Assembly (NCBI GenBank): GCA_041395665.1
Contig: JAWLAB010000003.1
Location: 124,001 to 188,000, forward strand
DNA: 64,000 bases
DNA from: Pseudomonadales bacterium
Lineage (GTDB): Bacteria; Pseudomonadota; Gammaproteobacteria; Pseudomonadales; UBA7239
Direction: 5' to 3'
Made by a program: the position numbers and the translations under genes. The notes beneath the pieces were generated by a model that was not told the origin of the DNA, searched no databases, and saw only the letters and a list, made by a program, of their open reading frames with translations. Shown here piece after piece: positions 43,777 to 52,950 of this stretch (positions within the stretch are counted from its first letter, which is position 1; each line of letters opens with the position of its first letter).

Positions 43777-46653
43777 ATGGAAGCTGGGGTGCTCATGAAC
43801 GGAGTGCTAGACAGGAATGTTTATTCTGCAGGGTTGACCTATACCCTGCGCACCATTGTCTTGGTGTTGAGCTACTGGGCAGCAGCGCATTTAGTGCTCA
43901 ATTTTTTTGCCACCGATAAAATCATTGCGCTGTTTTGGCCGTCGAGCGGTATTGCGTTGGCGGCACTGATGATTTGGGGTTGGCATTACTGGCCTGGTAT
44001 TTTTTTAGGTGCTTTTATTGCTGCTTATACCAATGGTGTTGGCCACCACATTCCCACCTCTTTAATTATTACTGGCGCTAATACTTTGGAAGCTTTGCTC
44101 GCATGGGCATTGTTGACGCATGTTTTTCCTATTCAATCTGAGTTGAGAGAAACACGCGATTACTATCTTTTGGTGTTAGTAGCGGCGATTGCCGCCGCTG
44201 TGAGTGCCTCTATCAGTTTGAGTGGCTTGATATTTTTTGGCCATGTTTCCGACAGCAATTGGGTTATGTCATGGATGTATTGGTGGCAGGGCAATGTATT
44301 AGGGATGATTCTTTTTGCACCTTTGATTTTAGTGTGGAAAGAAAAACCAGAAGTTGAATGGAGTAAGAGATCACTGCTGTGTAGTGTCGTGTGTGTTGTC
44401 TTGGCTTTTTTTAGTGGACAAATCATTTTCTTAGGGTGGTTTGATTCTTTTTTTTCTGGTTACGCAGAACCTTTTTGGATGTTTGTTTTTGTTATGTGGG
44501 CCGCCATTCGTCTAGGTCGGCACGGTGTGCTGTTAATTATTCTGATGATTGCTGTGCAGGGCATTCTCAGTATTCTTGATCATTCGAAAGTGTTTGCTGC
44601 TGAAGACGCAAGCTTGGCATTGCTTCACTACTGGGTATACATGGTTGTTCTCACCATGGTGGGCATGAGCCTTTCTTTGGTTATGTACGCCAATCGCGGC
44701 AGTGAAAAAGCGTTGCGCGAGAGTGAGGAGCGTTGGAATTTTGCCTTGGAAGGCTCTGGTAACGGCGTATGGGATTGGGATATGGCACAAGAAAAAGTGC
44801 ATTTATCCCCATTTTTTATTCGTATGTATGACTACTACGGTGACAGTATTATCGCCACACCTGCGGCTTGGTCAGAAATCGTTCATCCCGATGATATGGG
44901 GCAAGTGTTATTTGACTTTGATGAGCATCTTGAAGGGAGAACGCCTTTTTACGAAAACGAACACCGTGTGCGCTGTAAAGATGGAAACTATAAATGGATT
45001 TTAGATCGTGGAATGGTTGTGCGTTATGACAAAAAAGGAAAGCCTCTGCGGATGGTGGGCACGCACAGTGATATCAGTGACAAAAAGGTAGCTGAAGCTA
45101 GATTGCTTGAGGCAAATGTCTTGTTGGAACAGCGTGTCGCAGAACGCACAGAGGCATTGGAAAATGCAAAAAAAGAAGCGGAAGCATTAACACAGGTAAA
45201 AACAGAATTTCTCTCCAATATGAGCCATGAAATTCGCACGCCAATCAGCAATATTATCAATATGTCAAAAATGGTTCTCGGGACAGAGTTGCATTCTCGG
45301 CAGCGTGACTATCTAGAAAAAATTCAAGTATCTAGTAGGCTGTTGTTGGAATTGGTTGATGATGTGTTGGATTTTTCCCGACTTGAATCAGGGAAGCTGC
45401 ATCTCGATATTGCCCCCATCAATCTTCAAAATATCGTTACTTCTGTTGTTGATTTGCACAAAGAAAAAATAGAAGCGAAGAAGCTTGCTATACGAATAGA
45501 TGTGGATGAAAGACTGGATAAGGATTTGCTCGGCGATGCTGTGCGAATTAAGCAGATTCTTTCCAATTATGTGAGCAATGCCATCAAGTTCTCGGATAAA
45601 GGTAATGTCACTATCAGAGTATTGGTCGTGGCGAGTAGTGTGGCTAATGTATTGCTGCGTTTTGAAGTGAGTGACGAGGGTATTGGTATCACACCCGCCT
45701 TGCAGAAAAAATTGTTCGCGGCTTTTCAACAAGCGGATATGTCGTTGCGCAGGAAATTTGGTGGCTCAGGGTTGGGCTTGGCCATTAACCGCCGCCTGTC
45801 TGCCATGATGGGAGGCGATGTTGGTTTTGACAGCCAGAGCGGGAAAGGCAGTACTTTTTGGTTTACTGTGAGGCTGACGCGTGCAGATGCTCCAGCCACC
45901 GCTGAAATACGCGAGGTGGCCGAGGTAAATATTGTGGAGCAGCGGCTGCACGATACTCGTGTGTTGCTAGTAGAAGACGATCATTTCAACCAGCAAGTTG
46001 TACAAGAATTGCTGGAAATGTCGGGTGCGAAGGTAGTAACTGCCAATAATGGCCAAGAAGCACTCCAGAAAATGAGCGGTCAAACTTTTGATTGCGTACT
46101 AATGGATTTGCAGATGCCGGTTATGGATGGCTTGGAGGCAACTCGACTGATTCGTGCAGATGAGGAGCTGCGCGATACGCTGATCATTGCTATGACAGCA
46201 AATATCTGGGGTGACGGCATGGAGCGTTGCTTTGTTGCTGGCGTGAATGACTTTCTGGCCAAGCCGGTGCAGCCAGACATCATGATAAGAACTATAGAAA
46301 TATGGGTGGCGTGCAATCTCCAGAAGCCTGTTGATATATCTGTACTGATGGATGCATTTGACGGTGATGCGGTAAAAGCGATCGATGAAGTCGGCCGCTT
46401 TGTACGGCATGCTTGGGGCGAAATCGGTAAGTTGCGTCGCGCCGTTGAAGTGCAGGATGTGGACGCTGTACGGGAAGTGGTAACCACCATGCAGCGTTCG
46501 GCACGCAAAATAGGGATTAAAAGTTTTACGACTATCAGTGACTCTATTATTGGAGCGCAGCAGTTAGAGGTGCAGCAGCTAGCCATATCTGCCATACGCC
46601 AATTCAGTCGAATTTTGGAAAGAATTACCCAACAGTTGCAGCTGAAAGGCTAA
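43777..46653 (+). CDS. MASE1-PAS hybrid sensor histidine kinase with receiver and degenerate Hpt
   Basis: 958 residues. Parts in order: a MASE1 membrane sensor (about 20-305, eight hydrophobic segments, FWPSSGIALAALM); a PAS/PAC module (about 318-430); a coiled coil; HisKA with His484 in NMSHEIRTP; an ATPase domain (GSGLGLAINRR); a receiver with Asp777 in VLMDLQMPVMDG; and a C-terminal four-helix region resembling Hpt. In the last, the phospho-accepting His position is Thr903 (VVTTMQRSARKIG), so it should not relay phosphate. An ATG at 43795 is the alternative start. A weak TTGTAG-N17-TATTGT pair lies upstream. No cognate regulator is adjacent. Confidence 0.92.
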   Translation: MEAGVLMNGVLDRNVYSAGLTYTLRTIVLVLSYWAAAHLVLNFFATDKIIALFWPSSGIALAALMIWGWHYWPGIFLGAFIAAYTNGVGHHIPTSLIITGANTLEALLAWALLTHVFPIQSELRETRDYYLLVLVAAIAAAVSASISLSGLIFFGHVSDSNWVMSWMYWWQGNVLGMILFAPLILVWKEKPEVEWSKRSLLCSVVCVVLAFFSGQIIFLGWFDSFFSGYAEPFWMFVFVMWAAIRLGRHGVLLIILMIAVQGILSILDHSKVFAAEDASLALLHYWVYMVVLTMVGMSLSLVMYANRGSEKALRESEERWNFALEGSGNGVWDWDMAQEKVHLSPFFIRMYDYYGDSIIATPAAWSEIVHPDDMGQVLFDFDEHLEGRTPFYENEHRVRCKDGNYKWILDRGMVVRYDKKGKPLRMVGTHSDISDKKVAEARLLEANVLLEQRVAERTEALENAKKEAEALTQVKTEFLSNMSHEIRTPISNIINMSKMVLGTELHSRQRDYLEKIQVSSRLLLELVDDVLDFSRLESGKLHLDIAPINLQNIVTSVVDLHKEKIEAKKLAIRIDVDERLDKDLLGDAVRIKQILSNYVSNAIKFSDKGNVTIRVLVVASSVANVLLRFEVSDEGIGITPALQKKLFAAFQQADMSLRRKFGGSGLGLAINRRLSAMMGGDVGFDSQSGKGSTFWFTVRLTRADAPATAEIREVAEVNIVEQRLHDTRVLLVEDDHFNQQVVQELLEMSGAKVVTANNGQEALQKMSGQTFDCVLMDLQMPVMDGLEATRLIRADEELRDTLIIAMTANIWGDGMERCFVAGVNDFLAKPVQPDIMIRTIEIWVACNLQKPVDISVLMDAFDGDAVKAIDEVGRFVRHAWGEIGKLRRAVEVQDVDAVREVVTTMQRSARKIGIKSFTTISDSIIGAQQLEVQQLAISAIRQFSRILERITQQLQLKG

Positions 46654-46687
46654 AATAGCTCGCCAAGAATGTAGCGAGATCTCTGCT

Positions 46688-48085
46688 GTGAGAAAGACCA
46701 AAATTATTTGCACGATCGGCCCTGCCACTGAATCGTATGAAATGCTGAAAAAAATGGCACAGGCGGGCATGAATGTTGTGCGTCTCAATATGTCCCACGG
46801 TGATCACCATTCGCACGCTAAGGTCATTAAAGCTGTCAAAACACTGAATAAAGAGTTACAGCATCCCATTCCATTGTTGTTAGATACACAAGGGCCTGAA
46901 ATCAGAACAGGCACGCTAAAAAATGATCTAGAGTTAAAGCGCGGCGATATTATTTCTGTATCAGCGCGTGCTGATGATGTTGAATCTACCTCGCTGAATA
47001 TCAATTATCACGATTTAATCAATGATGTAAAAATCGGTGACAAAATTACCGTTGATAACGGCATCATCAATTTAGAAGTTTTAGAAGTTCAAGGGCGCGT
47101 GATGCGCTGTAAAGTATTGGATGGTGGTCGTCTTAAAAGTCGTCGCCATGTAAACCTGCCTGGCATTCGTGTCAATTTGCCAGCGATTACCACCAAAGAC
47201 CGTGAAGACATTCTGTTTGGCATGAAGCAAGAAGTGGACTTTATTGCGCTGTCTTTTGTGCGTGAAGCGAACGATATTCGCGAATTGCGCAAGTTGCTTG
47301 GTAGCAAAGCCGATAAAATTAAAATTATTGCTAAAATTGAAGATCAAGAAGGTGTAAAAAATATTGAGGAAATTGTTGCTGCTGCTGATGGTGTGATGGT
47401 AGCGCGTGGTGATCTCGGTGTAGAAATTAATATCGAAGACTTGCCTAATGTGCAGCGTCAAATCGTGCGTTTGTGTCAGGAGCATGGCAAACGGGTTATT
47501 GTTGCAACACACTTATTGGAATCGATGATTGAGAATCCGATTCCAACGCGCGCAGAGGTAACCGATGTTGCCAATGCTATTGAGGAAGAAGTCGATTGCA
47601 TCATGTTGTCAGGCGAAACGACGGTAGGGAAATATCCACTTCGCTGTGTTGAATATATGGATCGCATTGCGCGAACGACAGAGAAAGTTCCAGGGTTGCG
47701 GCTTTGCGATAATTTGATAAAAGATACGGACAAACAGCATCTGGCGCATTCTGCTGTGCAATTGGCAGAAAATATGGAAGCACGCGGTATCGTGGTTATA
47801 ACTCGACGCGGCATCATGGCAAATTTAGTGACCAATTGTCGCCCAACAAAAACGACAATTTATGCATTCACCAATGACAGTCGTACACGAAGACAAATGA
47901 GCCTCAACCGTGCCTTGGTTTCACATCGATTGGCATTTTCAAGTGATCCAGAAAAAACCTTGCTGGCAGCGTTTGAAATTTTGAAGCGCGATGATGCTTT
48001 TCAATCTGGTGATAAAGTGGTTGTTATTTCCGATGTGATTTCTGGTTTAGGCGTGGATGCCATCCAGATTCGCAGTGTTCCTTGA
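46688..48085 (+). CDS. pyk: Pyruvate kinase
   Basis: 465 residues, GTG start (MRKTKIICTIGPAT). Substrate and metal residues are in VVRLNMSHGD, IIAKIEDQEG and VMVARGDLGVEI; ENPIPTRAEVTDVANA is a family block. It makes pyruvate and ATP from phosphoenolpyruvate at the end of glycolysis. The C-terminal domain would carry the allosteric site. It precedes scpA by 13 bases, which suggests a shared transcript. Confidence 0.97.
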   Translation: MRKTKIICTIGPATESYEMLKKMAQAGMNVVRLNMSHGDHHSHAKVIKAVKTLNKELQHPIPLLLDTQGPEIRTGTLKNDLELKRGDIISVSARADDVESTSLNINYHDLINDVKIGDKITVDNGIINLEVLEVQGRVMRCKVLDGGRLKSRRHVNLPGIRVNLPAITTKDREDILFGMKQEVDFIALSFVREANDIRELRKLLGSKADKIKIIAKIEDQEGVKNIEEIVAAADGVMVARGDLGVEINIEDLPNVQRQIVRLCQEHGKRVIVATHLLESMIENPIPTRAEVTDVANAIEEEVDCIMLSGETTVGKYPLRCVEYMDRIARTTEKVPGLRLCDNLIKDTDKQHLAHSAVQLAENMEARGIVVITRRGIMANLVTNCRPTKTTIYAFTNDSRTRRQMSLNRALVSHRLAFSSDPEKTLLAAFEILKRDDAFQSGDKVVVISDVISGLGVDAIQIRSVP

Positions 48086-48098
48086 GTAGCAAAAAATT

Positions 48099-48920
48099 AT
48101 GACAACGGAAGAAGCGGTAAGTACGAAGCTTTCGCCAGAGCAAGCGGAGATGCCGTTTGCAATTGTGCATGGCAAAGGTATTACAGAGCTGCCCAAAGAC
48201 CTTTATATACCGCCTGATGCGCTAGAAGTTATTCTTGAGGCTTTTGAAGGACCTTTAGATTTATTGTTGTATCTCATTCGTAAACAGAATTTAGATATTC
48301 TCGATATCAATGTTGCTGAAATTACTCGACAGTATATGCAGTACATTGAGCTAATGGATGCAATGCAGTTTGAATTAGCGGCTGAATATTTGGTCATGGC
48401 GGCTATGTTGGCTGAAATTAAATCTCGTGTCTTGTTGCCGCGTTCTTCTGAAGCAGAAGAAGACGAGGAGGATCCTCGTGCGCAATTGATTCGTCGTTTG
48501 CAAGAGTACGAGCGATTCAAACAAGCAGCTGAAGATTTGGATGCATTGCCGCGAGAGGGGCGCGAAGTGTTTATTGGTGGCGCAGAGCCGCCAGAGCGCG
48601 AAAGTCGCCGTGCAGATCCCGCTGTTGATATGAAAGAGCTGCTGCTTGCTTTAGCAGAAGTTTTGCGTCGTGCCGATATGTTTGAAAGCCATCAGGTTGA
48701 GAGAGAGCGTTTATCGACGCGTGAACGAATGTCGCAAGTTTTAGAAAAATTAAAAGATGGCCAGTTCATGCCTTTTGTAACCTTATTTACTCTCAAAGAG
48801 GGCAAGTTGGGTGTGGTGGTAACTTTTCTTGCTGTCATGGAATTAGTCAAAGAATCACTGATTGAGCTTTTGCAAACAGAAACCTACGGCCCTATTCATG
48901 TTCGTGCAAAAACGAGTTGA
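48099..48920 (+). CDS. scpA: Segregation and condensation protein A (kleisin)
   Basis: 273 residues. The N-terminal SMC-head-binding part contains FEGPLDLLLYLIRKQNLDI and AAEYLVMAAMLAEIKSRVLLP, cited in part. A flexible acidic centre and a C-terminal winged helix follow. It joins ScpB and SMC (or acts beside MukB-like proteins) to compact and separate chromosomes. SMC itself is not in the window. Confidence 0.96.
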   Translation: MTTEEAVSTKLSPEQAEMPFAIVHGKGITELPKDLYIPPDALEVILEAFEGPLDLLLYLIRKQNLDILDINVAEITRQYMQYIELMDAMQFELAAEYLVMAAMLAEIKSRVLLPRSSEAEEDEEDPRAQLIRRLQEYERFKQAAEDLDALPREGREVFIGGAEPPERESRRADPAVDMKELLLALAEVLRRADMFESHQVERERLSTRERMSQVLEKLKDGQFMPFVTLFTLKEGKLGVVVTFLAVMELVKESLIELLQTETYGPIHVRAKTS

Positions 48921-49675
48921 TAGCAGCTGTTCACAATAGTGATAAAAATATGAGTCAATTTGATAAAGTACAGCTTAAGAAAATTGTGGAAGGTTTGTTG
49001 CTTGCCAGCAATGAACCGCTCTCTGTTAAACGCATTGCAGAAGTGTTTGCTGACCAAGAAGTGTTTGGTGATGCAGAAAAACCAGATGCTGAAGAAATTC
49101 AAGCAGCGATTGAAGAAATTGCGGCTGATTGCCGAGACCACGGCTTTGAGTTGAAAGAAGTGGCAACGGGTTGGCGCTATCAAGTGCGGCAGGAATTTGC
49201 ATTGTGGGTAGGGCGTTTGTGGGAAGAAAAACCGGTTCGCTACTCGCGCGCAATTTTGGAAACGCTGGCGTTGATTGCCTATCGTCAGCCGATTACACGC
49301 GGTGATATCGAAGAAATTCGTGGTGTAGCGGTAAGTACCGCCATCATAAAAACACTGATGGAAAGGCAGTGGGTGCGTATCGTTGGGCATCGTGATGTGC
49401 CGGGTCGCCCTGCGCTGTATGCCACTACGCGTCAATTTTTAGATTATTTCAATCTCAAAAGTTTGGATGAGTTGCCATCGTTAAGTGAAATTCGCGATAT
49501 CGATAAAATCAATGCTGAACTGGATTTTGGTCAAGACCAGCAAGTCATAGAAGCTTTAGCGCCGCGTCTTGCAGAGCAGGCAGGTGGCGAGATGGTTGAC
49601 GATGCTGAGGAAACGGTTGAGCAGATATCGCAAGATCCTGCTACTGATATTGATACTGCACCGGTGCTGCACTGA
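48917..49675 (+). CDS. scpB: Segregation and condensation protein B
   Basis: 252 residues from the TTG at 48917 overlapping the scpA stop (TTGA), or 241 from the ATG at 48950 (MSQFDKVQLKK), which fits the family start better. Two winged helices are seen, with ALIAYRQPITRGDIEEIRGV as the diagnostic block. It dimerises on ScpA. The C-terminal tail is acidic. It overlaps rluB by one base. Confidence 0.95.
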   Translation: MIAAVHNSDKNMSQFDKVQLKKIVEGLLLASNEPLSVKRIAEVFADQEVFGDAEKPDAEEIQAAIEEIAADCRDHGFELKEVATGWRYQVRQEFALWVGRLWEEKPVRYSRAILETLALIAYRQPITRGDIEEIRGVAVSTAIIKTLMERQWVRIVGHRDVPGRPALYATTRQFLDYFNLKSLDELPSLSEIRDIDKINAELDFGQDQQVIEALAPRLAEQAGGEMVDDAEETVEQISQDPATDIDTAPVLH

Positions 49676-50694
49676 TGTCTGAACATAAAGGTAAGTCTAC
49701 TCGCGGCACGGATAAAGCGAAGCCTGCATCGCGCACATCAAGTAAAGCCAAACCTGCTGCTGAAAAAAAACCACACAAGCAAACAAGTGAAAGAAAAAAG
49801 CCAGCCGTAGCAACAACGACTGTAGCAACTGAAAAATTACAGAAATTATTGGCGCGTGCGGGTTTTGGTTCACGCCGAGAATTGGAAACGTGGATTGCAG
49901 AAGGGCGCGTGACCATCAATGACAAAGTAGCCGGATTGGGTGATCGCGCAACTTTAAATGACAAAATTGGCGTGGACGGAAAGCCCATTTCTTCTACGCG
50001 TTTAGCTGGCCCGCGCGTGCGTGTGCTGCTGTATAACAAACCAATCGGCGAAATTTGCACACGCTCTGATCCTGAAGGTCGCCCAACCATTTTTGAACAT
50101 TTGCCAACGCTAGAAAAAGGGCGCTGGATTGCTGTGGGGCGACTGGATATCAACACCAGTGGTTTGTTGATTCTGACTTCAGATGGTGAGTTGGCAAATA
50201 AATTAATGCATCCGAGTGCACAAATAGATCGTGAATATTTAGTGCGTGTGATGGGCGCAGTGGATAACGATATGCTGCAACGCCTGCGCGATGGTGTCGA
50301 GCTGGATGACGGCATGGCGCGATTTACGGATGTTGGACTTTTGCACAAAGACGAAAGCGAAAGCATTAACCGTTGGTACTGCTGTACTTTGATGGAAGGT
50401 CGCAACCGTGAAGTGCGTCGTATGTGGGAATCACAAGGATTGCGTGTTTCTCGGCTAAAGCGCGTGCGTTTTGGGCCTGTGACGCTGGCTAATAAATTAC
50501 CCGAAGGGCGTTGGCAAGAATTAACGCCAGGTGAAATGGCAATTTTGTATCAGGAAGCTGGCTTACCCGTACCGCCTATATCCGCGCTAACGCCAGCTGA
50601 CAAAGAAGTAATGAAACGCGAGCAGCGTAAACCTATGCGTTCTAGAGCTTCAGCAGAAAAAATCAGCGGTAGAAAACCGCGTAGAACGATCTAA
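49675..50694 (+). CDS. rluB: 23S rRNA pseudouridine synthase B
   Basis: 339 residues. A Lys/Ala-rich N-terminal extension of about 50 residues precedes an S4 RNA-binding domain (KLLARAGFGSRRELE), then the RsuA/RluB catalytic domain with the active Asp in VGRLDINTSGLL and GRNREVRRM. RluB modifies U2605 in helix 90 of 23S rRNA in E. coli. A basic C-terminal tail is also present. RluE and RluF are relatives, but the length, the tails and the scpB context favour RluB. Confidence 0.93.
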   Translation: MSEHKGKSTRGTDKAKPASRTSSKAKPAAEKKPHKQTSERKKPAVATTTVATEKLQKLLARAGFGSRRELETWIAEGRVTINDKVAGLGDRATLNDKIGVDGKPISSTRLAGPRVRVLLYNKPIGEICTRSDPEGRPTIFEHLPTLEKGRWIAVGRLDINTSGLLILTSDGELANKLMHPSAQIDREYLVRVMGAVDNDMLQRLRDGVELDDGMARFTDVGLLHKDESESINRWYCCTLMEGRNREVRRMWESQGLRVSRLKRVRFGPVTLANKLPEGRWQELTPGEMAILYQEAGLPVPPISALTPADKEVMKREQRKPMRSRASAEKISGRKPRRTI

Positions 50695-50697
50695 AAA

Positions 50698-50720
50698 AGC
50701 AGCTCAAAAAAAGAGCTGCT
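50698..50720 (-). terminator. Intrinsic terminator at the rluB / DUF934 convergence
   Basis: Stem AGCAGCTC / GAGCTGCT with a seven-A loop. On the minus strand it is followed by six T, a good terminator for the sulfite reductase transcript. On the plus strand the stem is followed by A5 before T5, so it should be weaker for rluB. Confidence 0.8.
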
Positions 50721-50764
50721 TAAAAAGTTTTTGTTACAAAAGATGGATTTGCTTTCAGCGCAAT

Positions 50765-51259
50765 TTACATTCTGCGAAAAAGTGGCTGAGGCTGATCCAC
50801 TGAGCACTGATAGTATTCAGTGAAATCATTTAATGATTCGACGGCTTCTTCTAAATTGATGTGCTCGGCCAGTACAAAGCTGCTGACGCCACAGCGCTTC
50901 AAGTAACACATCTGCTCGCGCAACACATGACCAAAAACACGGATATCGCCGGTGTAGTTGAAGCGTTGCCGCAACATACGCGCTGTAGTGAAGCCACGGC
51001 CATCGGTAAAAATAGGAAAATGGATGGCAATGAGCGGGAGCTTTTGTAGCTGCTCAGTCCACTCGGTTTCAGTAAAATCTTCGCTATCAAACCAAATAGC
51101 AATGTCCTTGCGGTCTTTTACACTTTCATAGTGAGTTTTCCATAAAGCGTAAGGCAACATTAATTGCTCACCTTGAGGAATATCAGTGACATCTTTTTCA
51201 ATCTGTTGCCAGTTACTTGTCACAACAGTGCCGTCTTTGATAATGCGTTGCTCAGGCAT
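50765..51259 (-). CDS. DUF934 protein, partner of the sulfite reductase
   Basis: 164 residues from the ATG at 51259 (MPEQRIIKDG), overlapping the reductase gene by eight bases. Family blocks are AIHFPIFTDGRGFTTARMLR and GDIRVFGHVLREQ, cited in part. DUF934 genes regularly follow cysI-type reductases in Proteobacteria and are thought to help sulfite reduction, perhaps in electron delivery; the biochemical role is not settled. The overlap implies coupled translation. Confidence 0.88.
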   Translation of the reverse strand: MPEQRIIKDGTVVTSNWQQIEKDVTDIPQGEQLMLPYALWKTHYESVKDRKDIAIWFDSEDFTETEWTEQLQKLPLIAIHFPIFTDGRGFTTARMLRQRFNYTGDIRVFGHVLREQMCYLKRCGVSSFVLAEHINLEEAVESLNDFTEYYQCSVDQPQPLFRRM

Positions 51260-52907
51260 AAGCGCGTTCCTTAAACTGATCAATGCCGATGCGACGATAG
51301 GTTTCAATAAAGCTTTCACCGTCCAATCGATTTTCTACATAAACATTCAGAATTTTTTCGATAACGAGAGGTACATCATCCTGCGAAAATGAAGGGCCAA
51401 GAATATCGCCCAAGGTTGCATTTTTACCAGAGAATCCGCCAAGCGATATTTGATAAAACTCAGCCCCTTTTTTATCAACGCCTAAGATGCCGATATTGCC
51501 GACATGGTGATGTCCGCAAGCATTCATGCAGCCAGAAATATTCAGTTCAATATCGCCAAGGTCATACAAATAATCTAAATCATCAAACTTTCTTTGAATG
51601 GCTTCAGCAACAGGAATTGACTTTGCATTGGCTAATGCACAATAGCTTCCACCAGGGCAGCAAATAATGTCATTCAGCGTACCAATATTAGGTGCGGCAA
51701 AGCCCAGCGGTTTAATTTTTTTCCACAGCTCATGCAGGCGAGTGCCATCAATATCGGCTAAAACAATATTTTGGAAGTGTGTTGTGCGCGCTTCGCCAAA
51801 ACTGTATTCATCGGCTAAATCAGCAATGGCATCAAACTGTTTGTCCGAGACATCACCAGGAATCACGCCTGTGGGTTTGAGTGATAGCGTGACAATGCGA
51901 TAGCCAGCTTGTTTGTGCGGGTGCACATTGCGACTCATCCAGTTGGCAAATGCTTTGTCTTCGGCGGCAAGTTTTTCTAATTGTGCAGCGACAGCTGTTT
52001 CATCCAACTGTTTGTAATCAGGTGTAGAAAAATGCTTTTTAACGCGCTCGATTTCTGCTTCGGTGAGCGTGGCGGGGCCATCTTTAACCAGTGCCCATTC
52101 TTTTTCGACTTTTTCAGCGAAGCCTTCAGGACCCAACGCTTTGACAAGAATTTTGATACGCGCTTTGTGCTTGTTATCGCGACGACCCAATAGGTTGTAG
52201 GTGCGGATAATCGATTCTAAATAAGTCAGCAAATGTTTTTCTGGCAAAAACTCACGAATCAGTGCGGCGATGCACGGTGTGCGACCTAAGCCACCACCGA
52301 CAAATACGCGATAGCCCACTTCACCTGCATCGTTTTTGGTCAATTCTAAGGCGATGTCGTGAATCAAAATCGCTGCGCGATCTGATTTGGCGCTGTTCAC
52401 GGCAATTTTGAATTTGCGGGGTAAAAAAGCAAACTCCGGGTGGAAGGTTGACCACTGACGAATAATTTCGCAGTAAGGGCGAGGATCCATCAATTCATCA
52501 GCAGCGACACCCGCAAATTGATCGGTCGTGGTGTTGCGCACGCAGTTGCCACTCGTTTGAATGGAGTGCATTCCAACGGTGGCTAGCTCGGCAAGAATAC
52601 TGGGTACTTCAGTTAAGCGCGGCCACATGAATTGAATGTTGGTGCGCGTAGTGACATGCCCGTAGCCTTTATCGTAGTGACGAGCGACATGCGCCAACAT
52701 GCGCAGTTGTGCGGATGACAATAAACCGTAGGGTACTGCTAAACGCAACATCGGCGCGTGGCGCTGAATGTAAAGTCCATTTTGCAAACGCAGTGGTAAA
52801 AACTCGGCAGGTGCTAATTCGCCTTTAATAAAGCGATCCATTTGCCCGCGAAATTGAATAACGCGTTGACCGAGAATTTTTTTATCAATGTCTGTGTAGG
52901 CGTACAT
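51252..52907 (-). CDS. cysI: Sulfite reductase hemoprotein (siroheme / 4Fe-4S)
   Basis: 551 residues. Two ferredoxin-like half domains and two siroheme domains are present. The cluster ligands are CPGGSYC and SGCMNACGHHH; the siroheme-binding Arg/Lys residues are in TRTNIQFMWP. It reduces sulfite to sulfide with six electrons. No flavoprotein subunit CysJ is near, so ferredoxin may be the donor. Nitrite reductases share the fold, but the DUF934 partner and sat in the window favour sulfite. It starts 43 bases after the end of rne on the same strand. Confidence 0.9.
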   Translation of the reverse strand: MYAYTDIDKKILGQRVIQFRGQMDRFIKGELAPAEFLPLRLQNGLYIQRHAPMLRLAVPYGLLSSAQLRMLAHVARHYDKGYGHVTTRTNIQFMWPRLTEVPSILAELATVGMHSIQTSGNCVRNTTTDQFAGVAADELMDPRPYCEIIRQWSTFHPEFAFLPRKFKIAVNSAKSDRAAILIHDIALELTKNDAGEVGYRVFVGGGLGRTPCIAALIREFLPEKHLLTYLESIIRTYNLLGRRDNKHKARIKILVKALGPEGFAEKVEKEWALVKDGPATLTEAEIERVKKHFSTPDYKQLDETAVAAQLEKLAAEDKAFANWMSRNVHPHKQAGYRIVTLSLKPTGVIPGDVSDKQFDAIADLADEYSFGEARTTHFQNIVLADIDGTRLHELWKKIKPLGFAAPNIGTLNDIICCPGGSYCALANAKSIPVAEAIQRKFDDLDYLYDLGDIELNISGCMNACGHHHVGNIGILGVDKKGAEFYQISLGGFSGKNATLGDILGPSFSQDDVPLVIEKILNVYVENRLDGESFIETYRRIGIDQFKERAYA

Positions 52908-52950
52908 GTTTTTTACACACTCGAACGATTGAAATCACTCTATAAAAAAA

